Source of the DNA: HGM12713 sp045593725
GTDB lineage: Bacteria > Bacillota > Clostridia > Oscillospirales > CAG-272
Assembly (NCBI GenBank): GCA_045593725.1
Contig: JAZNXE010000018.1
Location: 1 to 22,629, forward strand
Direction: 5' to 3'
DNA: 22,629 bases
A program made the position numbers and the translations under genes. Below are positions 15,566 through 22,556 of the stretch, one piece after another. Positions within the stretch are counted from its first letter, which is position 1. The number at the start of each line of letters is the position of its first letter. Below the pieces are notes generated by a model that worked only from the letters and a program-made list of their open reading frames with translations, did no database searches and was not told the DNA's origin.

Positions 15566-16573
15566 ATGGCTAAGATTGTAGGAATAGACCTTGGCACTGC
15601 CAATACTCTTATCTGCACCAAGGCAAAAGGAATAGTTCTTCGCGCCCCCTCGGTAGTAGCCATCAGCAAGGCTGACCGCGAGGTAGTGGCGCTTGGCAAG
15701 GAAGCCCGCCGTATGCTCGGCAAGACTCCCGAGGGAATACTTGCCTTCCGCCCCCTGAAGGACGGCGTTATCGCCGACCCTGAGGTTACCGCGAAAATGA
15801 TACGCGCGTTTTTTGAATACACCGATTCCATCTCGCTTTTTGCCCGTCCCTCGGCTATCGTCTGTATTCCCTACGGAGTCACAGAGGTAGAAAAGCGCGC
15901 CGTAGAAGACGCAACCTTTGAGGCAGGCGCGCGCTCTGTGGCGCTTATCGAGGAGCCGCTGGCGGCGGCTATCGGCACGGGACTTCGCGTGGGAGGACCG
16001 CGAGGAAGCATGATAGTGGATATCGGCGGCGGCACTACCGAGGTAGCCGTTATAAGCCTTGGAGGTATCGTCACCTCCAATTCTATCCGCGTGGCGGGTG
16101 ACGAATTTGACGAAGCAATAGTTTCCTATATGCGCCGCCGAAGAGGAGTGCTCATAGGCACTGCCACCGCGGAGCAGCTCAAGATACGCATAGGCTCGGC
16201 TCATCCCTCCTGTGACGTAGGAGATATGGAGGTTGCGGGACGCAATCTTGACAGCGGTCTGGGCGCGGTGGTAAGCGTAAGCTCCGCCGAAATACGCGAG
16301 GCTGTAAGCCCTAACATAGAACAAATAATCGTAGGTATCAAAAAGACACTTGAGCAGACACCTCCCGAGCTGTCCGCCGATATATACGATTTCGGCATAA
16401 TGCTTACCGGCGGTGGCGCGCTTATGCGCGGCATTGACAGGCTCATCACCGAAAGAACGGGAATCAGAGTACATAAAGCTCAAAAGCCCCTTGACAGCGT
16501 ATGCGCGGGAATACTTCGCATAATACAGAGCGAGGGAAAGATGGGCAATCTGCTCCAATACAGAGGAAGATAA
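15566..16573 (+). CDS. mreB: Rod shape-determining protein MreB
   Basis: A 335-residue bacterial actin homologue that forms membrane-associated filaments and guides lateral cell-wall synthesis. The actin-fold nucleotide motifs are present: phosphate-1 DLGTANT (8-14), connect region EEPLAAAIG (129-137), phosphate-2 DIGGGTTEV (152-160) and the adenosine motif TGGGALMRG (281-289). The length is normal. A strong AAAGGAG site precedes the ATG. Its neighbours mreC, mreD and mrdA encode partners in the elongasome. A paralogue such as Mbl cannot be excluded from sequence alone. Confidence 0.96.
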   Translation: MAKIVGIDLGTANTLICTKAKGIVLRAPSVVAISKADREVVALGKEARRMLGKTPEGILAFRPLKDGVIADPEVTAKMIRAFFEYTDSISLFARPSAIVCIPYGVTEVEKRAVEDATFEAGARSVALIEEPLAAAIGTGLRVGGPRGSMIVDIGGGTTEVAVISLGGIVTSNSIRVAGDEFDEAIVSYMRRRRGVLIGTATAEQLKIRIGSAHPSCDVGDMEVAGRNLDSGLGAVVSVSSAEIREAVSPNIEQIIVGIKKTLEQTPPELSADIYDFGIMLTGGGALMRGIDRLITERTGIRVHKAQKPLDSVCAGILRIIQSEGKMGNLLQYRGR

Positions 16574-16590
16574 AGGAAAGGAGTCGCAAA

Positions 16591-17193
16591 ATGAAGGACA
16601 AGAATATACATCTTACCCCAAAGGAACAATACCTCAAGAGCCTTAAAGCGGTAAGCGACCTTTATCTTTTCACTCTTATAATCTGCGGCGCTATTGTACT
16701 TGGCGGTATAATATTTGCCGTTATGAGCAGCGTTTTCGTAGGTCTGCTCGTATGCATATCGGCTATACTCATATATATAGCCCTCACCTCTAATCTTCTC
16801 TATAAATTTCTCGGAATATCCTACAAAAGCTCTACGGGCCAGCTTACCGTAACTAATCTTTACGGCAAGGGACGCGAGGAGATATGGATTCCCCGCCGTC
16901 TTATAATGCTTGACGTTACCGAGATAGGCGACAATGCCTTTAAGCACAAGTCCTCGGCGGCAATAGCAAAAGTACATCTTCCCTCTACCCTTAAGGTCAT
17001 AGGAGAAAACGTGTTCGCCGACTGCGAAGCATTGACCGCTATATACTTTGAGGGAACAGCGGAGGAATGGGAGGCAATAGAAAAGCATACCGACCTGAGC
17101 GCCTTTGATGTAATCTTCCTTGACGGAAAGGAGCAAGACGCGGGGGCTGAACAGCCCGTCAGCGAAAGCCTTGAGGAGGGCGCGGAAGAATGA
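16591..17193 (+). CDS. Membrane protein with LRR_5/BspA-like segment, in the mre operon
   Basis: A 200-residue protein that I cannot assign to a named function. Residues about 25-68 form two adjacent transmembrane helices. Residues about 109-152 contain a short leucine-rich repeat of the BspA/LRR_5 type (VTEIGDNAFKHK, then LPSTLKVIGENVFADC, then LTAIYF). The C-terminal tail (about 170-200) is acidic and probably disordered. The start at 16591 follows GGAAAGGAG 17 bases after mreB, and its stop overlaps the mreC start by four bases (ATGA), so it is embedded in the operon. An accessory role in cell-shape control is inferred from position only. Confidence 0.82.
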   Translation: MKDKNIHLTPKEQYLKSLKAVSDLYLFTLIICGAIVLGGIIFAVMSSVFVGLLVCISAILIYIALTSNLLYKFLGISYKSSTGQLTVTNLYGKGREEIWIPRRLIMLDVTEIGDNAFKHKSSAAIAKVHLPSTLKVIGENVFADCEALTAIYFEGTAEEWEAIEKHTDLSAFDVIFLDGKEQDAGAEQPVSESLEEGAEE

Positions 17194-18038
17194 GCTTTTT
17201 TAAATCAAAATTTTTCATTTTCTGCCTTATAGCCGCCATACTCCTCACCCTGGTTCCGACCCTTATCGCAGCTTTTGGAGGGACAGACCTGCTCAGAGCG
17301 GCTCTGGGCACTGTGGCTAAGCCCTTTACTATGTGCGCCTCGGGAGTGGCAAACGCCTTTAACGGCTTTGTTGACGTTTTCACCCGGTATGACGAGCTAA
17401 AGGCTGAAAACGAGAGCCTTAAGGAACAGCTTAAGGAATACGAGGATAAAGAATATAACGAGGCTATACTCAAGGAGCAAAACGACTGGCTAAAGGAGCA
17501 CCTCAATCTTCACAGCGAGAATCCCTCCTTTAAATCCATTGATGCACGGGTCATTTCCCGAGAAGCGGGAAACTATTCTACCGTGCTTACGCTTAACCGC
17601 GGAAGCGTTCACGGCATAAAGAAAAATATGCCCGTGCTTGCCGCGGACGGTCTTGTAGGCTACGTCACCGAGCTTGGGCTTGATTGGTGCCGCGTGTCGG
17701 TGCTCACAGAAGCTAAAAATTCCATTGGCGTGTACGTTGAGCGCAACGGAGCGGTGGGAGTCCTTGAGGGCAGCGCAGAGCTTAGAGGCGACGGACTGTG
17801 CAAGATAACCTACGTCAGCAACTCCGACCTTCAGCTTGGGGACAGAATATACACCAAGGGCGGAGAAGGCAGTATATATCCCCACGGGATACTAATAGGC
17901 ACGGTGGATTCCTCCATAGAGGGCGACCCCGCCTCGGGAGAAATGTTTGCCACAGTCAAGCCCTCGGTTGACCTTACCGACCTTAATTCGCTTACGGGCG
18001 TTTTCATACTTACGGGCTACGAAAACGAGGCAGAGTGA
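17190..18038 (+). CDS. mreC: Rod shape-determining protein MreC
   Basis: A 282-residue bitopic membrane protein that bridges the cytoplasmic MreB/MreD part of the elongasome to PBP2 outside the membrane. One N-terminal transmembrane helix (about 7-28) is followed by a coiled-coil (about 64-105) and the beta-rich MreC core, recognisable in VISREAGNYSTVLTLNRGS and GLVGYVTELG. The length is normal. Translation is probably coupled to the upstream gene through the ATGA overlap. Confidence 0.94.
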   Translation: MSFFKSKFFIFCLIAAILLTLVPTLIAAFGGTDLLRAALGTVAKPFTMCASGVANAFNGFVDVFTRYDELKAENESLKEQLKEYEDKEYNEAILKEQNDWLKEHLNLHSENPSFKSIDARVISREAGNYSTVLTLNRGSVHGIKKNMPVLAADGLVGYVTELGLDWCRVSVLTEAKNSIGVYVERNGAVGVLEGSAELRGDGLCKITYVSNSDLQLGDRIYTKGGEGSIYPHGILIGTVDSSIEGDPASGEMFATVKPSVDLTDLNSLTGVFILTGYENEAE

Positions 18039-18039
18039 T

Positions 18040-18588
18040 ATGAACAAAAGAGATACCGGCCATTCGCTTTTCAGTCAGAACACAATAAAGAGGGTGACGA
18101 TATACGGCATCATCACCTTAGTCCTCGCCTCTGCCCAATGCGCCTTCTTTCCCCTTCTTGATATATGCCCACGCACTCCCGACCTCATTATGGGAATGCT
18201 GCTGGCTATTGCCCTTCTTGACGGAGAAGAGAGCGCTGCGGTATGCGCCGTAGCGTCAGGCTTCTTTGTTGATGCCATCGGCTCATCCTTTCTTGCTCTC
18301 TCTCCCCTTATATACCTGGTATTCGTGGCGCTTATAAGCATATTCACGAAAAAGGTGCTTAAAAGCTTGGCATCCTATCTGTTGCTGCTTTTACCTATGC
18401 TTTTATATCGCGCCGCGGCTACATATCTGTGCATACTAATCACCGAGGGCGGGACTCCCGCTCCTTGGGTGCTCGTAAATATACTGCTCCCCGAGGCAAT
18501 AGCAACGGGACTGCTTTGTATTCCCGTATATTTTATCATCAAGCTCTGCTCGAGAGCGCTGGTAACGCACAGCCGATTTACCTTTTAA
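18040..18588 (+). CDS. mreD: Rod shape-determining protein MreD
   Basis: A 182-residue integral membrane protein with about five hydrophobic helices, matching MreD in length, topology and the SGFFVDAIGSS segment (73-83), which resembles the conserved G-hxxD region. MreD stabilises the MreC-MreB-PBP2 assembly. The ATG at 18040 begins one base after the mreC stop. Sequence conservation in MreD is low, so the call rests on size, topology and position as well as on motif. Confidence 0.88.
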   Translation: MNKRDTGHSLFSQNTIKRVTIYGIITLVLASAQCAFFPLLDICPRTPDLIMGMLLAIALLDGEESAAVCAVASGFFVDAIGSSFLALSPLIYLVFVALISIFTKKVLKSLASYLLLLLPMLLYRAAATYLCILITEGGTPAPWVLVNILLPEAIATGLLCIPVYFIIKLCSRALVTHSRFTF

Positions 18589-18600
18589 AAGGAGTTATGA

Positions 18601-19647
18601 ATGAATTCAAAAAAATACCGCTTTATCCCAAATCTTGCTGCGGGATGTCTTACAGAGGACAGCGCCAAGGCGTATTTCTCACGCTTAGGTCTTGCCGTCT
18701 TCGCCCTTGGCGCGCTTTCTACGGTTACGGCTACCCTTTTATCCGTTCTGATAAAGGCCGCCCTTGCAAGTGTTCTGAATATATCCGCCGTAGCTACCGC
18801 AGCCAACCATCTTATAAGCGTTATAGCTATATACTGCGTAGCCTTTCCCTTTTTCAACCTATTAATAAAGCCCCTTCCCTCGGTTAAGCCCTTTAGGTCG
18901 CGTATGGGCTTCAAGGACGGAGTCATCGGCTTCTGCATCTGCGTTGCCGCAATGATGATAGGCAACTATATAAGCAACGTCATACTTGTCTGGGTGGAAA
19001 CGGTTTTGGGCGCTACCACCGAAAACCCTATCGCCTCCGCCATTTCTCCCTCTGACCCCGCGGTGGTGATAGTTACCGTTATATTTATGGTTATCGCAGC
19101 GCCTATACTTGAGGAAATAGTCTTTCGCAAGGTGCTCTGCGCCAAGCTTCTCCCCTTGGGCGAGGGCTATGCAATAGTGCTTTCGGGAGCAATATTCGGA
19201 CTTTTCCACGGAAACCTCTATCAGTTTGCCTACGGCTTCCTTCTGGGGGCATTCTTCGCCTTCATATATATCAAGACGGGCAAGCTCATATATACCGTAA
19301 TATACCACATGGCTATAAACCTTATGGGCTCGGTAATAGGTCCTTGGATACTCTCTATGATAGACATTGACACTCTGACCGCTATTATAGAATCGGGAAG
19401 CATCGACCCTGCCGACCCCGCGCTCACCTCCCTCTTTATACTTTCGATTTATGAGCTAGTGATAACGGTAGCATCGGTCGTGGGTATGGTCTTCTTTTTC
19501 AAGGCCAAAAAGAAAAATATGCTCACACTGGAGCAAGGACTTCTCACTCCCCCAAAAAAGAACAGATTGGCAAATCTGTTTTGCAACGTAGGCGTCGCAG
19601 CCGCAATAACCTATTTCGTACTCACAATGGTTATGTCACTTATATAA
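18601..19647 (+). CDS. CPBP-family intramembrane metalloprotease
   Basis: A 348-residue multi-pass membrane protein (about eight helices) of the CAAX protease / bacteriocin-processing (CPBP, Abi) family. The three metal and catalytic motifs are intact: EEIVFR (171-176), FH203 in GLFHGN, and H236xxxN240. These proteases cleave substrates within the membrane; some protect against bacteriocins or process peptides. AAGGAG lies before the start, and only 12 bases separate it from mreD, so it is in the operon. No bacteriocin precursor is nearby, so an envelope-related role is inferred. Confidence 0.88.
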   Translation: MNSKKYRFIPNLAAGCLTEDSAKAYFSRLGLAVFALGALSTVTATLLSVLIKAALASVLNISAVATAANHLISVIAIYCVAFPFFNLLIKPLPSVKPFRSRMGFKDGVIGFCICVAAMMIGNYISNVILVWVETVLGATTENPIASAISPSDPAVVIVTVIFMVIAAPILEEIVFRKVLCAKLLPLGEGYAIVLSGAIFGLFHGNLYQFAYGFLLGAFFAFIYIKTGKLIYTVIYHMAINLMGSVIGPWILSMIDIDTLTAIIESGSIDPADPALTSLFILSIYELVITVASVVGMVFFFKAKKKNMLTLEQGLLTPPKKNRLANLFCNVGVAAAITYFVLTMVMSLI

Positions 19648-19675
19648 GCAAAAAAATCTCTTTAGGAGGACTGCC

Positions 19676-21679
19676 GTGAAGAAAAAAAGCAACGGTCAAA
19701 GCTTCTCGCGCCCCAAAAAAATCGGCGCAGCAACAAAAGACTACCGCTTTTTCGTTATCGCGGCAGTCTTTCTTATCCTTTCCGTGGCGCTTACCGTATA
19801 TATGGCGGTAGTGCAAGGCAGAGGACCTACAAAGGAATATGAAAGCTACGATATCCGAACTCAAACGGTTTCGGGCAAGCGTGGGAAAATATACGACAGA
19901 AACGGCGTTCTCCTGGTAGATAATTCCCCCTATTACGATTTTATCTTTGAGTACGGCGCTATGGCGTACTCCCCCAAGGAGGTAAACGGCGCTCTGCTTA
20001 CCTGCCTTCGCGCGATGGAGCTGACCGAGAACACCGATAAAAGAGCAAAGGACTACTTTGTATTGAAGGGCACGTATCCAAACGTCGCCTTCGTTGAGGG
20101 TATATCCGACACCTCGAAAAATCTCGGCTACTATTACGACAGATTTCTCATTCGCCACGAGCTTTCAAAGGATATAAGCTCCGCGGATTTCGCCCGCTTC
20201 TTTGTGGATAAATACGAGCTGGACAAGCACGGCTATACCGACAAGCAGATAACCGAGCTTATCCGTATATACTACGATATGGACAGAGTGGGCTTTGGCG
20301 CTTTTCAGTCCTATACAATAGCCGAGCGGCTCATGCCCTCGGATGAAAACGATATGTCACTCCTTACCACCATAAAGGAAAAGCGAGTGGAGGGGGCTAC
20401 CTTTATACAGCGCACAGAAAGAGTTATCTGCCACGAGGGATATGCCCAGCATATTCTGGGAAGCGTGGGTAAGATATACGCCGAGGAGGCAGAGAAATAT
20501 ACCCAGCTTGGCTATTCCCTCAACGCCACCGTGGGAAAATCGGGCTGTGAGCTTGCCTTTGAGGAATATCTGCGTGGCAAGGACGGAACTCTGGTCACCA
20601 AATACGACAGGGACGGAACTCTACTTGAGGAATACTACGACCCAGCCCCCACGGATGGCTACGACGTCTATCTTACCATAGATATAGAGCTTCAGAAGAT
20701 AGCCGAGGACTCCCTCAAGGATGAGGTGGAGGAGCTTAATCATTCCGAGTCGGGGGCGGCAACCGTTATTGACCCAAACTCGGGGGAGGTGCTGGCTATG
20801 GCATCATATTCCACCGAAACACAACTAAATTTAGCCCTTTACGGAGGTTATGCCCCAGGCTCGACCTACAAAATAGGAGCTGCTCTGGCGGCGCTGGAGG
20901 AAAAGCATATCAGCGAATTCAGCGAATACGAGTGTACCCAGAAATGTAGCTTTGGTCCCGCTTGTCTGGGACTCCACGGAAATATAAGCGTCACCGACGC
21001 CATAGCCGTATCCTGCAACCTTTTCTTTGATTATATTGGAAAAGATATGGGACTTGATAGGATAACGCCCTACACCAAAAAATTAGGACTTGGCGTAGCC
21101 ACGGGGATAGAGCTTGGAGAGAACGTTGGTACGGTGGCAAGCAAGGCCTACGCCGACACCCTCGACAGCTATGTGTGGAGAGATTTTGATAACGCCGCGG
21201 GAGCTATCGGGCAGTCACTCCACCTCTATACTCCCCTTCAGCTCAGCGTGTATATGTCCTCTATTGTAAATCACGGAAATAGGTATTCGGCGCATCTTCT
21301 GGAATCCCTGCACGAGTACGGCAAGAAGGAAGCTCTCACCTCAATCAAGCCCGAGGTTGCGGACACACTTGTGTTCTCGGACAGCACCTACTCAACACTT
21401 ATTGACGGAATGAGGTCGGTGGTGACCTCAAGTGATGCCCTAAGGGGATATTTCTCGGACGTAAGCGCCACGGTAGGCGGAAAAACGGGTACTGCCCAGA
21501 CGGGCGCGCAACACGATAACGCGCTGTTTTCGGGATTTGCACCCCTTGACTCACCCGAAATAGTGGCGTCCTGTGTCCTTGAGGAGGGCGAGGTGGGCAA
21601 CAACGCCGCCAAGGTAGTGGCAAAAATATTTGAAGCATATTTCAATCTTAAGGAAGAAAGAAACAAAGCGCAGGAATAA
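19676..21679 (+). CDS. mrdA: Penicillin-binding protein 2 (class B transpeptidase)
   Basis: A 667-residue class B PBP that cross-links lateral peptidoglycan in partnership with MreBCD and a SEDS glycosyltransferase. One transmembrane helix (about 24-45) is followed by the PBP dimerisation region (KRGKIYDRNGVLL at 68-80 is typical) and the transpeptidase domain with the serine motif STYK (S396-K399), SCN (446-448) and KTG (603-605). The start is GTG at 19676 behind GGAGGA. It is the last gene of the operon. No RodA gene is in the window. Its C-terminal codons overlap, on the opposite strand, the small ORF at 21648-21857. Confidence 0.95.
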   Translation: MKKKSNGQSFSRPKKIGAATKDYRFFVIAAVFLILSVALTVYMAVVQGRGPTKEYESYDIRTQTVSGKRGKIYDRNGVLLVDNSPYYDFIFEYGAMAYSPKEVNGALLTCLRAMELTENTDKRAKDYFVLKGTYPNVAFVEGISDTSKNLGYYYDRFLIRHELSKDISSADFARFFVDKYELDKHGYTDKQITELIRIYYDMDRVGFGAFQSYTIAERLMPSDENDMSLLTTIKEKRVEGATFIQRTERVICHEGYAQHILGSVGKIYAEEAEKYTQLGYSLNATVGKSGCELAFEEYLRGKDGTLVTKYDRDGTLLEEYYDPAPTDGYDVYLTIDIELQKIAEDSLKDEVEELNHSESGAATVIDPNSGEVLAMASYSTETQLNLALYGGYAPGSTYKIGAALAALEEKHISEFSEYECTQKCSFGPACLGLHGNISVTDAIAVSCNLFFDYIGKDMGLDRITPYTKKLGLGVATGIELGENVGTVASKAYADTLDSYVWRDFDNAAGAIGQSLHLYTPLQLSVYMSSIVNHGNRYSAHLLESLHEYGKKEALTSIKPEVADTLVFSDSTYSTLIDGMRSVVTSSDALRGYFSDVSATVGGKTGTAQTGAQHDNALFSGFAPLDSPEIVASCVLEEGEVGNNAAKVVAKIFEAYFNLKEERNKAQE

Positions 21680-21857
21680 GCCTGCTTGGAAAAAGCAGAA
21701 AGGCACATTTTGCGGCGGAACGGATAAACAGGGTTCTTTTTTCCTTATCCCACGCCGAAAAAACAGGCAATTCCTCGGTCATACGTCTAAAACCGAAGAA
21801 ATCATCCACGTCCTTAGGCTTAATCGAATAATCTCTTTCAAATAAAATCATTTTCAT
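21648..21857 (-). CDS. Small ORF behind a structured leader, unknown function
   Basis: A 69-codon ORF that I do not recognise. The evidence that it is translated is upstream: a near-ideal ribosome binding site GAGGAGGA (21861-21868) three bases before the ATG, a consensus promoter at 22034-22062, and a structured leader with a terminator directly before the ribosome binding site. The first half (about residues 1-45) is charged and protein-like; the last 20 residues are hydrophobic and cysteine-bearing. The final ten codons overlap the 3' end of mrdA in antisense, which suggests the original 3' end was lost by truncation. It could be a leader peptide, a remnant of a longer gene, or not translated at all. 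Confidence 0.4.
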   Translation of the reverse strand: MKMILFERDYSIKPKDVDDFFGFRRMTEELPVFSAWDKEKRTLFIRSAAKCAFLLFPSRLIPALCFFLP

Positions 21858-21868
21858 GTTTCCTCCTC

Positions 21869-21900
21869 AAAATAAAAGTGCGCAGCACGAAGCCGCGCAC
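21869..21900 (-). terminator. Intrinsic terminator directly before a ribosome binding site
   Basis: Reverse-strand GTGCGCGGC (21892-21900) pairs with GCTGCGCAC (21878-21886), with one G-U pair, around the loop TTCGT. A TTTTATTTT run (21869-21877) follows and touches the ribosome binding site of the small ORF. This fits either the end of a small RNA or an attenuator. Confidence 0.8.
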
Positions 21901-22027
21901 GAAAAACGCAAACTCCGATTGCTGCGACACAACTTTCAACACACGAACAAGTATGCGAAAAAGAGTATGCATTTTTACCATAAGTAAAAAATACACACTT
22001 GTTCTGTGTTTTATTCAGTTGTGTCGC
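21869..22027 (-). ncRNA. Structured ~160-nt RNA: candidate small RNA or attenuating leader
   Basis: From the predicted start near 22027 the RNA can fold into a long hairpin. A perfect 12-bp closing stem joins TGCGACACAACT to its complement (21923-21934 with 22017-22028), beginning exactly at the predicted first base. A second stem of 17 bp with a single bulge joins 21938-21955 to 21994-22010. An inner hairpin joins 21965-21979 to 21984-21998. A duplicated GTATGC (21951-21956 and 21965-21970) lets one strand pair with either copy, so two folds compete. The RNA ends in a strong terminator. A 6S-like RNA, a riboswitch or another attenuator are possible; I cannot assign a known class. Confidence 0.6.
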
Positions 22028-22033
22028 AAATTT

Positions 22034-22062
22034 ATTATATCATCTACGCGCACTGTTGTCAA
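22034..22062 (-). promoter_or_regulatory. Perfect consensus SigA promoter of the structured RNA
   Basis: Reverse-strand TTGACA (22057-22062), a 17-base spacer and TATAAT (22034-22039). Both boxes match the consensus fully, implying strong constitutive initiation near 22027. Confidence 0.85.
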
Positions 22063-22229
22063 TAAAAATATTTAAAAACGTCTTTATTATACCGTGTCAC
22101 CCTGAGCGGAGCCCCGCCAGAGATTCCGCTTACGCATGGTATCTGGTGTGTTCTTTTAATTCGGTAAGGGCGAACTGTGTTCGCCCGCGGGCGTTCACAG
22201 AACGCCCCTACGTGTGTACGGTGATACCT
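22063..22229. repeat. Non-coding repeat region with paired GGGCG hairpins
   Basis: No gene is seen. Two adjacent 7-bp hairpins lie at 22168-22186 (GGGCGAA/TTCGCCC) and 22189-22207 (GGGCGTT/AACGCCC), and the two also resemble each other's reverse complement. The segment before them (22093-22125) includes CACCCTGAGCGGAG, which resembles dispersed intergenic repeats I have seen in gut Clostridia (from memory, not checked). Confidence 0.5.
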
Positions 22230-22417
22230 AAGCCTTCCCCGGCGGGGAAGGTGTCACGACGCAAGGAGTGACGGATGAGGAGAATTCTGGGGGAGATATG
22301 TATCGCTTACTGTATGAGAGCTTCGATTTTCTCCAATAGGTGATTGCAAACAAAGACTGCACCCGCGCTCTCCTCATCAGTTTCGCTACGCTCAACAGCT
22401 TCCCCGCTGGGGAAGCC
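22230..22417. repeat. Palindromic repeat element, copy with internal insertion
   Basis: Left arm 22230-22282 and right arm 22370-22417 are imperfect reverse complements. Each arm has a CTTCCCC/GGGGAAG hairpin and a second small hairpin, and the arms end at GATGAGGAG/CTCCTCATC. About 87 bases lie between the arms, in contrast to about 15 in the next copy. The arm architecture matches the element at 22441-22556. Confidence 0.75.
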
Positions 22418-22440
22418 TGAAAGATAGTGAGGCACCATAT

Positions 22441-22556
22441 AAGCCTCCCCCCTTGGGGGAGGTGGCGGCGTAGCCGTCGGAGAGGGGTAACCTCACTTTT
22501 TCTTTTTACCCCCTCTCAGTCAGCTTCGCTGACAGCTCCCCCCGAGGGGAGCCTTT
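22441..22556. repeat. Palindromic repeat element, compact copy
   Basis: Arms 22441-22490 and 22506-22556 are imperfect reverse complements ending at GAGAGGGGTAA/TTACCCCCTCTC around a short T-rich loop. Each arm holds two hairpins: CCTCCCCC/GGGGGAGG and GGCGGC/GCCGTC on the left, GTCAGC/GCTGAC and GCTCCCC/GGGGAGC on the right. No coding sequence is present, so it resembles a non-autonomous (MITE- or REP-like) element. Confidence 0.8.

Noticed and set aside
14987..16558. Long reverse-strand open frame opposite maf and mreB (about 523 codons)
   Set aside because: It lies antisense to two clear genes, shows no family motif and has tyrosine/serine-rich composition typical of a shadow frame; no ribosome binding site supports it.
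21923..22028. Terminal inverted repeats of a small transposable element
   Set aside because: The flanks show no target-site duplication, and the repeat begins exactly at the expected start of transcription from a consensus promoter, so an RNA stem is the better reading.
22230..22556. CRISPR array
   Set aside because: The repeats are long palindromes in two diverged copies with unequal centres; there are no uniform repeats or spacers and no cas genes.
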